Source: Flavobacterium foetidum (GTDB lineage: Bacteria; Bacteroidota; Bacteroidia; Flavobacteriales; Flavobacteriaceae). Taken from it: 58,084 bases of DNA. The notes under the pieces were generated by a model, which saw nothing but the letters and a program-made list of their open reading frames with translations, ran no database searches and was not told the origin of the DNA. The translations under genes and the position numbers were made by a program. The stretch is taken from assembly GCF_004634245.1 (NCBI RefSeq), contig NZ_SJTF01000021.1, positions 1 to 58,084 of the forward strand. The letters are read 5' to 3'. This document shows positions 8,639-16,732 of the stretch, piece by piece (the stretch's first letter is position 1; the number at the start of each line of letters is the position of its first letter).

Positions 8639-10164
8639 GTATTCATTTTTTGAATTTGATATAAATCGGTTCTTCGGTCTTTTAAGATTCGTACGCTTCC
8701 ATGCTCATGAAGTTGTTTGAGCAGGTTTAGGTCTACGTCTACAATGAGTGTCATTTCAGTATTTGGTGTGGCCTCTGCCTTAATTCCATTACTCGGAAAA
8801 GCAAAATCAGAGGGCGTAAAAACAGATGCCTGTGCGTACTGTATATCCATGTTATTTACTTTCGGAAGATTTCCAACACAGCCAGCAATTGCAACATAAC
8901 ATTCGTTTTCTATGGCGCGTGCCTGTGAGCAGTGTTTTACTCGTGTATAACCGTTTTGAGTATCGGTTAAAAAAGGCACAAATAAGATATTCATCCCTTC
9001 ATCGGCTAATAATCTGGAAAGTTCCGGGAACTCGACATCATAACAAATCAAAATTCCGATTTTGCCACAGTCGGTATCAAAAGTTTTAAACTGCGAACCG
9101 CCTTTCATTCCCCAATGCACTACTTCGTTTGGCGTAATATGGATTTTGGTGTACATTTCTGAGGTTCCGTCACGTTTGCACAAAAAGCCTACATTGTAGA
9201 GATTACCGCCTTCGAGATAAGGCATGCTTCCGGTAATGATGTTGATATTGTATGAAATGGCAAATTCCTGAAAGCGTTTTCGAATGGGTTCAGAATGGCG
9301 AGCCAGTTCGCGAATAGCTTCTGCCTCCGAAAGATGATTGTAATCTGCCATAAGAGGTGCAATGAAAAGTTCTGGGAAAAGAGCAAAATCGCTTCCGTAG
9401 CCCGAAACGACATCAATAAAAAACTCGGCTTGTTCGAATAAGGCTTCAACATTGTTAAGCTGGCGCATCTGCCATTGGATTAATCCTAAGCGAATAATAT
9501 TTTTCTGGGTATTAATGAGTTTCGGACTTTCATCATAATAAATATTATTCCATTCCAATAAAACCGCAAATTCTTTAGACTCTTCGTCTCCTTCAAGATA
9601 GTTTTTCATGATCTTCAAAACGTGAAAATCATTACTGAGCTGAAACGAAAGTACTGGATCGTACAATTCTTTGCTTTTTACTTTTTCGATATAAGCTTTT
9701 GGAGACATTTTAGACGAATATTGTCTGTAACTCGGAATTCTTCCTGCAAAAACGATGGCTTTTAGGTTCAGTCTTTCGCAAAGTTCTTTTCTGGCATCAT
9801 ACAAACGCCTTCCTAGACGAAGTCCCCTATAATTTGGGTGAATAAAGACATCGATTCCGTATAAAATTTCAGCATTTTTATTATGGGTAGAAAAGGTGTA
9901 GTTGCCGCTAATTTGCTGGTAATTGTGTTTTTTGTCTACTAATTTTTCATCTACAATCAGCGAAAGCGCCGACCCGACCACTTTCCCGTCAACTAAAATA
10001 ACAAGCTGTCCTTCTGGAAAAATAGACAACAGTCTTTCAATATCTTCCGACTGCCAATACGAATCTGCCATTTCGGGATACGACTGAATCATTGATTTTT
10101 TTAATTGTTTGTAGTCTTCTATTTCTAAATTTCGTAGTTCTACTTTATTGATTTTCTTCTGCAT
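8635..10164 (-). CDS. GNAT acetyltransferase-nitrilase (carbon-nitrogen hydrolase) fusion
   Basis: A 509-aa two-domain cytosolic enzyme. Residues about 8-190 form a GNAT fold, with the acetyl-CoA loop region around HPNYRGLRLGRRLYD. Residues about 220-500 form a nitrilase-superfamily domain with the Glu-Lys-Cys triad visible: FALFPELF (Glu), MYTKIHITPNE (Lys) and ILICYDVEFPE (Cys). The fusion is a recurrent family in bacteria, annotated as bifunctional acetyltransferase/hydrolase. It probably hydrolyses an amide and acylates an amine, but the substrate is unknown. It is the first gene of the operon with the zinc-ribbon and M28 genes. Confidence 0.88.
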   Translation of the reverse strand: MQKKINKVELRNLEIEDYKQLKKSMIQSYPEMADSYWQSEDIERLLSIFPEGQLVILVDGKVVGSALSLIVDEKLVDKKHNYQQISGNYTFSTHNKNAEILYGIDVFIHPNYRGLRLGRRLYDARKELCERLNLKAIVFAGRIPSYRQYSSKMSPKAYIEKVKSKELYDPVLSFQLSNDFHVLKIMKNYLEGDEESKEFAVLLEWNNIYYDESPKLINTQKNIIRLGLIQWQMRQLNNVEALFEQAEFFIDVVSGYGSDFALFPELFIAPLMADYNHLSEAEAIRELARHSEPIRKRFQEFAISYNINIITGSMPYLEGGNLYNVGFLCKRDGTSEMYTKIHITPNEVVHWGMKGGSQFKTFDTDCGKIGILICYDVEFPELSRLLADEGMNILFVPFLTDTQNGYTRVKHCSQARAIENECYVAIAGCVGNLPKVNNMDIQYAQASVFTPSDFAFPSNGIKAEATPNTEMTLIVDVDLNLLKQLHEHGSVRILKDRRTDLYQIQKMNT

Positions 10165-10241
10165 ATAATTTAAGCTCTTATGAATTTGAGTTCGAACTGA
10201 ATCCGAACCGCAAAAACGAATTGATTATTAATTTATGGGAA

Positions 10242-10724
10242 TTAGTTGTGGTATTTTATTTCCCCTTCTCTATAAATAAAATAGAAAAGCAGTATGGCAT
10301 TGAGTAAGCAAAGAACCATGCCGTACCTTATTTGTGTTAAGCCTGGCAACGATAACCAAAGAGCAAGAAAAGAGATTATGATGACGAATAAATTTATGAA
10401 ACTAAAAAATAACAGTTTGTAATGCCTGCGAAAAACACAGACTGCAATTGTAATATTTAGAAACATAACGACAGTAAATCCTGAAAATGCTGGTTCAAAA
10501 GACATTGCGAGCTCATAACCGCTGATCGAAAAATCCTTCTTTGTTTTCTGAAAAACAATCTCTTTTTCTTTTTCTGTTTTAGCTTTTGAGTAGGTTTTTA
10601 TAAATCCTGATCCCCTTTTTATATTTTCATCTGAACACATTTGAAAAAAAGGCATAAAGAAAATCAGCAGACTCATAGTTGCTAGAAATCGAATGATTGA
10701 TTTTCTCTTAATTCTTAATTTCAT
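10242..10724 (-). CDS. Small membrane protein, unknown
   Basis: A 160-aa protein with a basic N-terminus, a hydrophobic segment at about residues 12-30, a polar Lys-rich loop, and three more hydrophobic stretches in the second half (about 80-150). It has no recognised domain and probably spans the inner membrane four times. An exact Bacteroidota -7 box (TATATTTG, minus strand) lies 23 bases upstream of the ATG, so it is likely expressed on its own. Confidence 0.65.
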   Translation of the reverse strand: MKLRIKRKSIIRFLATMSLLIFFMPFFQMCSDENIKRGSGFIKTYSKAKTEKEKEIVFQKTKKDFSISGYELAMSFEPAFSGFTVVMFLNITIAVCVFRRHYKLLFFSFINLFVIIISFLALWLSLPGLTQIRYGMVLCLLNAILLFYFIYREGEIKYHN

Positions 10725-10747
10725 TAGTGTTCAAGACAGATTACTCT

Positions 10748-10755
10748 CAAATATA
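10748..10755 (-). promoter_or_regulatory. -7 promoter box TATATTTG
   Basis: Exact match to the Bacteroidota TAnnTTTG consensus, 23 bases before the ATG of the 160-aa membrane protein. No clear -33 TTG is visible. Confidence 0.5.
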
Positions 10756-10906
10756 ATAAAAAAATATCCATTTACAAACGCTTACAAACAGTTACAGTCG
10801 AAAGTAAACAGTTACTAACCGACTATATCTGGGAAAGCGCCGCATCTTTGCAATGTTGAATTTGAAAGACGAATTCATTATTATAAACATTAAATCAATA
10901 TACGCC

Positions 10907-11233
10907 ATGAATGCAATGAAAAACAGAGTACAGTTAATTGGGAATGTAGGTAATGATCCTGAAATTAAAACATTAGAAAGCGGTAAAAAACTAGCACATT
11001 TAACAATCGCCACACACGATGTTTACAAAAATGAAAAAGGAGATAAGGTAGAACAAACCGAATGGCATCGTGTAACGGCTTGGGGAAAAACAGCCGAAAT
11101 TATCGAAAAGTTTGTCACAAAAGGAAAAGAAGTTGTCATTGACGGGAAGTTAACTCATAGAACTTATGATGACAAAAACGGTGAGAAAAAATATATTACA
11201 GAAGTCGTTGTAAATGAGATTTTATTGCTGTAA
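10907..11233 (+). CDS. ssb: Short single-stranded DNA-binding protein
   Basis: An OB-fold SSB of 108 aa, starting MNAMKNRVQLIGNVGNDPE. The fold signature is complete (NRVQLIGNVG, WHRVTAWGKTAEI, VVIDGKLTHRTYDDKNGEK). The chain stops right after the OB fold (VVVNEILLL): there is no glycine-rich linker and no acidic C-terminal tail (the DDDIPF-type peptide that recruits replication proteins). This is therefore a short paralogue rather than the main replicative SSB. The ATG at 10907 is preferred over the upstream in-frame start at 10853, which gives an atypical 18-residue extension; 10916 is also possible. CATCTTTG at 10841-10848 is a one-mismatch -7 box. Confidence 0.9.
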   Translation: MNAMKNRVQLIGNVGNDPEIKTLESGKKLAHLTIATHDVYKNEKGDKVEQTEWHRVTAWGKTAEIIEKFVTKGKEVVIDGKLTHRTYDDKNGEKKYITEVVVNEILLL

Positions 11234-11262
11234 ATAATTAATGATTAAACGCCACGAAAAAC

Positions 11263-11304
11263 AAAATAAACCCGAGAGGCTTCAAAACCTCTCGGGTTTA
11301 TTTT
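11263..11304. terminator. Bidirectional Rho-independent terminator
   Basis: A perfect 17-bp stem (AAAATAAACCCGAGAGG at 11263-11279 and its complement at 11288-11304) with an 8-nt loop. It sits between the convergent ssb and DUF2461 genes, with A/T tracts on both sides. Confidence 0.92.
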
Positions 11305-11320
11305 TTATGAGAAAATAGAT

Positions 11321-12013
11321 TTAAAGAATTGAAACTCCATTACTATCTGTTGTCAATACTTCGCTCATATAATCAAAAAAAGGCCTCATGTTTTTGAAAG
11401 CATCTAAAGCCAGTTCCAAAAATTGTGGACTTAATACTTCTTGATCAGTAAAACGCTTTATCACCAAAAATTGTTTGAAACGAAGTAAATCAATGGCAGG
11501 ATGATCTGCATCAAAGCCTTTTGGTTTTGTTTTGAGCTGTTCACCTTGTAGCGTTCCAAAGTTGCTGATAAAAGATTCTGAATTCAGTATTTCCTGAAAA
11601 GTCTCTGGATCTTGGGCAAATTCTGATCGAATTCGTTTTAAATCTGTGGCATTTGGCCCCCAGAAACCTCCAGCAAAAAAGCTGTTTCCTTTTTCGAGAT
11701 GAAAATAGTAACCGCCTCGTCTCGCAGCTGTCGCACGAGTATAACTTCCTCCCCAATAATGCTTAAAAGGAGTTTCGTCTTTAGAAAAACGAATATCACG
11801 GTAAATTCTGTAAACGCTCTTTTTGCCTGAAGTGTTTTCTAAAACATCGGTTTTAGAAAGTTCTTTTAGTAAAGCATCCGCAAAGTTCTGAATATGCTCT
11901 AACTCGGTTAAATATTCAGATTTATGTTCATCAAACCAAGGTTTGTTATTGTTTTCTTTAAGCTGGACCAGAAAATCAAGGCTTGATTTTGGTATAGTAA
12001 TGTGATTTTCCAT
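11321..12013 (-). CDS. DUF2461 domain protein
   Basis: A 230-aa protein belonging throughout to DUF2461 (TIGR02453). The characteristic blocks are NNKPWFDEHKSEY near residue 20, VYRIYRDIRFSKDETPFK near 70, and GGYYFHLEKGNSFFAGG near 100. There is no signal peptide. The family is widespread in bacteria and fungi and its biochemical role is unknown. It is flanked downstream by a bidirectional terminator shared with ssb and upstream by an exact -7 box (TATTTTTG, 12052-12059), so it is a single-gene unit. Confidence 0.85.
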   Translation of the reverse strand: MENHITIPKSSLDFLVQLKENNNKPWFDEHKSEYLTELEHIQNFADALLKELSKTDVLENTSGKKSVYRIYRDIRFSKDETPFKHYWGGSYTRATAARRGGYYFHLEKGNSFFAGGFWGPNATDLKRIRSEFAQDPETFQEILNSESFISNFGTLQGEQLKTKPKGFDADHPAIDLLRFKQFLVIKRFTDQEVLSPQFLELALDAFKNMRPFFDYMSEVLTTDSNGVSIL

Positions 12014-12051
12014 AGTTAAGTTGAAATCAGAAAAATGAAATTTATTGGTAT

Positions 12052-12059
12052 CAAAAATA
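12052..12059 (-). promoter_or_regulatory. -7 promoter box TATTTTTG
   Basis: Exact TAnnTTTG match, 38 bases upstream of the DUF2461 start codon. Confidence 0.45.
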
Positions 12060-12344
12060 GTTTAAAACGATAGACTTCAATACATTTTGCTTTCAGGTTC
12101 TAACAAAGTTTTCTAACCACAAATTACGCAAATTACCACAAATTTCAAGAAATTGGTTAGACTTTGACAAAGATTTGCTAAAGCAAAAAAGTTGGGTAGA
12201 ATTAATTTGCGAAAATTTACTTTGTCAGTTCGCTGTCGCTCGGGTGTGCAATTTGTGGTTATAATTAAGTTTAGCAACCTTGCTGAATTTTAGTCTGCGA
12301 ACAAAACTTCGACTTTTAGCACATAAGTGGTTTACCAAAAAAAT

Positions 12345-12375
12345 AAAAACCCATCAGATATTCCGATGGGTTTTT
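12345..12375 (-). terminator. Rho-independent terminator
   Basis: An 11-bp perfect stem (AAAAACCCATC / GATGGGTTTTT) with a 9-nt loop, ten bases after the stop of the lysine-rich small protein. It supports that short reading frame being a real gene. Confidence 0.85.
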
Positions 12376-12385
12376 GTATATATTG

Positions 12386-12571
12386 TTAAGCAGTTTTTTT
12401 GAATAAATCAAACATAGGACAGCGAGAACAACGCTTTTTTTCGCTTTTCTTGTATTTCTCGCAACAAGAAGATTTACAATTTTCTATCTTCTTAATCTTA
12501 TCAAGGATATCTTTATTCTTCTTTTTCTTTTTATCCTTTTTTTTGTCCTTGTCTTTTTCTTTCTTGCTCAC
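12386..12571 (-). CDS. Small lysine-rich protein with C-terminal cysteine cluster
   Basis: A 61-aa protein. The N-terminal third is almost all Lys/Asp/Glu (KKEKDKDKKKDKKKKKNKD). The C-terminal part carries a cysteine cluster C-x3-CC ... C-x2-C (CKSSCCEKYKK, RCSRCPMFDLF) that could bind a metal. No ATG is available, so translation must start at GTG 12571. A -7 box 26 bases upstream and a good terminator 10 bases downstream frame exactly this gene. Function is unknown; the basic tail would suit nucleic acid binding, which is inference only. Confidence 0.75.
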   Translation of the reverse strand: MSKKEKDKDKKKDKKKKKNKDILDKIKKIENCKSSCCEKYKKSEKKRCSRCPMFDLFKKTA

Positions 12572-12597
12572 TTTCCTCTGAATTATAAAAACAGAGA

Positions 12598-12605
12598 CAA
12601 ATATA
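12598..12605 (-). promoter_or_regulatory. -7 promoter box TATATTTG
   Basis: Exact TAnnTTTG match, 26 bases before the GTG start of the 61-aa lysine-rich protein. Confidence 0.5.
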
Positions 12606-12651
12606 AGCGAAAAAAGTAATTTTTAAATATTCTAAATAAACTTTAACTTTT

Positions 12652-13170
12652 TTATTTTGGATTGATAGCGATTGAGCTCGTAACTGTTAATTGCTGTATA
12701 TCACGGTCAAACAAATAAAGTCCGCCTTTATCATCTCCGATCAAGTTGATTTTATCTAAAATAGATTTTGCAGTAGCTTCTTCTTCGATTTGTTCAGAAA
12801 CGTACCATTGTAAGAAATTGTGTGTAGCATAATCCTTCTCTTCAAAAGTGATATGCACCAATTCGTTGATGGATTTTGAAACAAAAAGTTCGTGATTGTA
12901 CAGCTCCTCAAACATTTCCTTAAAAGTAGAATAGCTTGTTTTTGGTGCTTTCAAATCTGTTATCTGAGCGTGTCCGCCACGTTCGTTTACATATTTAACC
13001 AATTTAAGCATGTGGGCACGCTCTTCATCAGACTGTGTGTACATAAATTGAGCGATGCCTTCAAGCCCGTGTACTTCTGCCCAACAAGCCATAGAAAGAT
13101 AGGTTTGTGAAGATTCTGCCTCTATGCGGATTTGCTTGTTTAAAGCCGATTCAATATTTTTTGATAGCAT
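12652..13170 (-). CDS. ftnA: Ferritin, iron storage
   Basis: A 172-aa non-haem ferritin that forms the iron-storing 24-mer shell in the cytoplasm and oxidises Fe(II). The ferroxidase ligands fall at the same positions as in E. coli FtnA: Glu17 (IRIEAESS), then Glu50 and His53 in DEERAH. Later helices carry the further family blocks (FEELYNHE, WYVSEQIEEE). Length is typical. Monocistronic. No iron-responsive site could be recognised in the upstream region. Confidence 0.95.
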   Translation of the reverse strand: MLSKNIESALNKQIRIEAESSQTYLSMACWAEVHGLEGIAQFMYTQSDEERAHMLKLVKYVNERGGHAQITDLKAPKTSYSTFKEMFEELYNHELFVSKSINELVHITFEEKDYATHNFLQWYVSEQIEEEATAKSILDKINLIGDDKGGLYLFDRDIQQLTVTSSIAINPK

Positions 13171-13267
13171 AATAGGATTCTTTTTTTTGTAAAATTACTA
13201 AAAATAATTCATTTCGTTTTTGGGAAACCGCCCAAACAGTACACTTTTGAATGGATTATCAAAAAAA

Positions 13268-14722
13268 TTAATTGGATTTAATGTTTCCAAAAGAGAATGG
13301 TTTCGAGAATATCGACTTATTCATAATAGGGTTGCCCATATTTTCGTTTATAAAACCATCTGTGAATTTTCGTATAACAAGCTGTTTTAAAGCCGGATCA
13401 TAATAAAATAAAACCTGAAAGTCATCCAATTTTAAGGCATCATACCAAACGATGTTTTTGTTGAGGCTTAAAAAATAGAACAAATTATCTATTGCCATCG
13501 GTTCGATATTTTTATCTTTTACAAAATCTAAATTTTTATCGAGCGCTGCATCAAAATAAACCACTTTGCTCAATAGGTAAGATGTAGGTTCGTAAAAATT
13601 ATCAAAATCTGCCGGATTTCCATAAAAGTCATACTCGGCATATTCGCCAAGACCTCCAATAGTGATAAAACTGGTCTCCTTGTTTTTTAGAACAGAAACT
13701 CCGGTATTTAAGCCAGATAAATTTCTAAGAAACTTTGAAGTGGTTTTTAACTTCTGTGGTTTGCTGATGCTGGTTTGAACCAAGAAAGGCGATGTTTTCG
13801 GTATGCTGTCATTTTTTGAATAAGCAAAGCTTTTTAGGCTAGCTCCCGAATCAAAATCTTTTACATCTAGTAAAAGTTCGTCTTTATTTGCCACAATTTG
13901 AAACAACTGTTTATCGGTGTAAAATGAATTGGCAGACTGTGCAGCGTTTTTTGGCACTGGCTGATTAAAGAATTTTTCTTTGATTAGTAATGTTTCAATA
14001 TTAATATCGAAAACTTGAGTCTTTTTCAGATTATAGTCAAATGTCAAAATTATATGGTCGTCTTCAATATAAATTTTGTTGGGTGATGCCGCATTATCAA
14101 TCGGATTAAATGTATATTTTTCCATTTTCTTAACAAAATTGCGTAACATATAATTGAAGGTAAAGCTTCTGCCGGATGCATTTTGAAATAGGAAAGAAGA
14201 AAAATCTAACATTTTTATTTCACAGGTTCCATTTTCGAATTTGTAAAGAAGAAGATGCTGCTCTTTGTCTTCCTTTCCCAAAACATAAAAAACATTATCT
14301 TTTTGAAAAGTCGTTATGACATACCCAAGATTTTCGGGAAAATTGAAATACAGCGATTTTGATGTTTGGCTAGTAAGATTGTATTTGATTAATTGCACAT
14401 TGCGAAATGTACTTGAAAACCAATATAGTATTGGGTTTTTGTCTTCTCCAAGACTATAGCCAAGCAAGACCCTGTTGGCGGCGGTTTTTATAGAATCCTT
14501 AAACTGACTTTTAAGAAACAGTGACTTATTGTATTTAAGAATACTTAAATCTTTATTGTCTGATGCAAAAACATAAATGTCGTCGCTTTTGGCATCCTTA
14601 ATGCTTAAAACTTGCCCTTTTTCTGTCCGTGCTTGGAAATCTAGGGGCAATGAATTTAATATTGTCTGACTGAACAATAGTGGCCTTGAGGCTAATAGAC
14701 AGAGTAGGAGTAGTTTTTTCAT
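13268..14722 (-). CDS. Secreted protein of unknown function
   Basis: A 484-aa protein beginning with a Sec signal peptide (MKKLLLLCLLASRPLLFSQ, cleavage around residue 19). The mature part is rich in short beta-strand-like stretches and aromatic residues, with repeated turns such as ILKYNKS, LIKYNLTS and LLYKFENG, which suggests a beta-propeller-like fold. I do not recognise a family, and there is no lipobox or T9SS C-terminal domain. An exact -7 box lies 25 bases upstream, so it is probably monocistronic. Confidence 0.7.
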   Translation of the reverse strand: MKKLLLLCLLASRPLLFSQTILNSLPLDFQARTEKGQVLSIKDAKSDDIYVFASDNKDLSILKYNKSLFLKSQFKDSIKTAANRVLLGYSLGEDKNPILYWFSSTFRNVQLIKYNLTSQTSKSLYFNFPENLGYVITTFQKDNVFYVLGKEDKEQHLLLYKFENGTCEIKMLDFSSFLFQNASGRSFTFNYMLRNFVKKMEKYTFNPIDNAASPNKIYIEDDHIILTFDYNLKKTQVFDINIETLLIKEKFFNQPVPKNAAQSANSFYTDKQLFQIVANKDELLLDVKDFDSGASLKSFAYSKNDSIPKTSPFLVQTSISKPQKLKTTSKFLRNLSGLNTGVSVLKNKETSFITIGGLGEYAEYDFYGNPADFDNFYEPTSYLLSKVVYFDAALDKNLDFVKDKNIEPMAIDNLFYFLSLNKNIVWYDALKLDDFQVLFYYDPALKQLVIRKFTDGFINENMGNPIMNKSIFSKPFSFGNIKSN

Positions 14723-14747
14723 AAGTTTTTACGGTCAAGAACCATTC

Positions 14748-14755
14748 CAAATTTA
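14748..14755 (-). promoter_or_regulatory. -7 promoter box TAAATTTG
   Basis: Exact TAnnTTTG match, 25 bases before the start of the 484-aa secreted protein. Confidence 0.5.
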
Positions 14756-14815
14756 GTAAATTTTACTGCTCTTGAAAAGGTGGATATGGAAAAGCCTTGC
14801 AAACTCAATAAAAAA

Positions 14816-14840
14816 GCCCGAAAGAAATTTTCTTTCGGGC
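14816..14840 (-). terminator. Rho-independent terminator of the OmpA-family gene
   Basis: A perfect 10-bp stem (GCCCGAAAGA / TCTTTCGGGC) with a 5-nt loop, followed on the minus strand by a run of six T. It lies 31 bases past the stop of the OmpA-family gene. Confidence 0.9.
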
Positions 14841-14871
14841 CAAAACTTACTTATTTATGAGAATAGAAAGC

Positions 14872-16008
14872 TTATCTAACTTTAAAAGTAACTCTTCTAG
14901 CTAATCTTCTAGCTTCTTCAGGGTCTTTTTGAATTGTCGTATCTGCACCGCCAGCAATTACATTTAATCTTGAAGATGCAATTCCTGCTTTCTCAAGAAT
15001 CGTTTTTACAGAATTTGCTCTTGCCTTAGACAATTTAGTATTGTAATCTGAGCTTCCTACCTGATCCGCATAACCGATAATGTCTATTGATGCTGATGGG
15101 TTTTTTCTCAAATAGGTTAAAATCACATCGATGGCTGCAGTCGAATTTTCGATAGGAGTCGATTTGTTGAAATTGAAATAAACACTGTAATAGTTAGAGT
15201 CGATCATTTCTTTCACAAGATCTTTGTCGTTTACTACGGTGTTATTGATTGGTTTTTCTATGACCACCTGTTTCTCTGGAACTTTTTTGATTTGCTCTTC
15301 AAGTGCTGCAACTTTATTTTCTAATGCTGCTACAGCCGCATCGTCAGAAACCACAGTCCAGTCGGCGTGTTTCTCGTTTTTGCCTAGGTAAACATTCAAA
15401 CCAACAGTTCCGTTAAACAAAAGTCCGCTAAAACCTCTAGAATTTGTTTTGCTGAAACCATCAAAAGTATGATCTTGATAAGCATTTACTATTGTAGAGA
15501 CATCAGCAGTCAACGCAACACGGTTCGATAATCTAATTTGGCCAGTAACACCAGCTATTAAATTGCCAACATAGTCTTTTACTTTTAGATCTTTATTGTC
15601 AAGTCTTCCAACTCCAAATCCTGCGTGTGTTAATAAACCAAAAGTATTTGTCCAGGTTTCAAAATTCATGATTCGTCCTAAATTGGCCACTCCCTGAAAA
15701 TCTGCTCGGTAGTATTTAGAGTCAAAATCATTAGAGTTTCCTTCGTTTGTGATGCTGTTGTATCCAAAGTCAGCTTTTACACCAAATTTATTGTTGAGCA
15801 TGTAACGTACGCCTAAATCTGCAGTAATAGGACTTGGTGTTGCAGTGTAATAACCTCCCGTCATCGGACGTTGCGGTTTATTTACTCCTCCAGCGAATTC
15901 TACAGACCATTTATTATAATGATCTGAATGGTTGTTCTCATTTTTTTCTTGGGCATGTAAATTTGTTAAAGCAAGCAGAGACGCTAGAATAACGACATTT
16001 TTTTTCAT
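14872..16008 (-). CDS. OmpA-family outer membrane porin with peptidoglycan-binding domain
   Basis: A 378-aa outer membrane protein with a Sec signal peptide (ends near LHAQ, residue 20). An N-terminal beta-barrel (about 30-210) has alternating hydrophobic strands such as KWSVEFAGGV and GLLFNGTVGLNVYLG, followed by a short coiled coil (AALENKVAALEEQIKK, about 229-245). The C-terminal OmpA domain (about 265-378) contains NFNKSTPIENS, IIGYADQVGSS and LSKARANSVKTIL. The barrel anchors it in the outer membrane and the C-terminus holds peptidoglycan. It has its own terminator and is likely strongly expressed. Confidence 0.92.
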   Translation of the reverse strand: MKKNVVILASLLALTNLHAQEKNENNHSDHYNKWSVEFAGGVNKPQRPMTGGYYTATPSPITADLGVRYMLNNKFGVKADFGYNSITNEGNSNDFDSKYYRADFQGVANLGRIMNFETWTNTFGLLTHAGFGVGRLDNKDLKVKDYVGNLIAGVTGQIRLSNRVALTADVSTIVNAYQDHTFDGFSKTNSRGFSGLLFNGTVGLNVYLGKNEKHADWTVVSDDAAVAALENKVAALEEQIKKVPEKQVVIEKPINNTVVNDKDLVKEMIDSNYYSVYFNFNKSTPIENSTAAIDVILTYLRKNPSASIDIIGYADQVGSSDYNTKLSKARANSVKTILEKAGIASSRLNVIAGGADTTIQKDPEEARRLARRVTFKVR

Positions 16009-16102
16009 TTTAGTTGAGATTTTTAAATTTTGCCCAAACTAAGATGTTTTTAGAGGAATATACTTTCTTTAAAAGTTTTAAATATGATAGAATAAGGTAA
16101 GT

Positions 16103-16732
16103 TTAAGCATTCATCAATTCCTGAAAATAGTCAACAAACTGCCCCAGATGCAAACCATCCATCAATCCATGATGAACGTAGACCGTCATTGAAATTGTCC
16201 TTTTTCCGGTTTCAGAAACCATCATTTTGCCGAAAGAAACTTTAGGACAGCTGTCTGGATATGTAAAACTTCGTGCATGGGTAAGCGATGTAAAATTCAA
16301 CCACGGAATTGCCGAGAAATGAATCAAATTATCATCATTAAATTCTCTAGTAAAAAGCCCGGTTGTGTTTTGAATTCGTTCGATTTCTGCTAATGCATTT
16401 TTTTCGAAGAGGTTATAATCTGGATTGTATTCGATTAATGAAAATCCGAAAGTGCCGTCTTCACGGCCAATAGTAGCCGATGCATCAACGCGTTCGTTTA
16501 TGAAAATCTTGTCTTCAGAAATTCGATATTTAAAATTTTCAACTGCATTTACAGCAGCAAGTGTTTTATGTAAATAGAAAATGAAGAAAGATGTGTTTAG
16601 TTCTTTGGCAGTTTGGTAAGCTTTTGTGCAATCGATTTCTACAGTAGCGCCAAAAAATGGTTCTTCCATTTTGCTGAAATGTGCAAAATGTTCTTTTCTA
16701 TTCCAGTTTTCTAAGTCTAAAAGTGTTTTCAT
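16103..16732 (-). CDS. Chloramphenicol acetyltransferase-like enzyme
   Basis: A 209-aa CAT-fold acyltransferase. The C-terminal catalytic motif is visible (YVHHGLMDGLHLGQF, containing HHxxxDG), together with family blocks near the start (RKEHFAHFSKMEEPFF) and middle (FHSAIPWLNFTS-like, near residue 138). It would transfer acetyl from acetyl-CoA to a hydroxyl group and form trimers. Chromosomal CAT-like proteins are common in Flavobacterium and are not necessarily resistance determinants. Its ATG overlaps the TAA of the HAD gene by one base (TAATG), so the two are translationally coupled. Confidence 0.85.
   Translation of the reverse strand: MKTLLDLENWNRKEHFAHFSKMEEPFFGATVEIDCTKAYQTAKELNTSFFIFYLHKTLAAVNAVENFKYRISEDKIFINERVDASATIGREDGTFGFSLIEYNPDYNLFEKNALAEIERIQNTTGLFTREFNDDNLIHFSAIPWLNFTSLTHARSFTYPDSCPKVSFGKMMVSETGKRTISMTVYVHHGLMDGLHLGQFVDYFQELMNA

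Larger units (their letters stand above)
12014..12385. repeat. Intergenic region with long inverted repeat and terminator
   Basis: This gap contains no gene. It holds the -7 box of the DUF2461 gene (12052-12059), an inverted repeat with arms near 12115-12129 (AACCACAAATTACGC) and 12246-12258 (GCAATTTGTGGTT), and at its end the terminator of the lysine-rich protein gene. The arms resemble the GCCACAAATT-type repeats elsewhere in the window. Confidence 0.6.

Noticed and set aside
8717..9089. Plus-strand frames opposite the nitrilase domain
   Set aside because: They lie entirely antisense to a well-supported gene and match no family.
16103..16732. Acquired chloramphenicol resistance gene
   Set aside because: Composition matches the chromosome, it is coupled to a housekeeping-type HAD gene, and no mobile element is adjacent.
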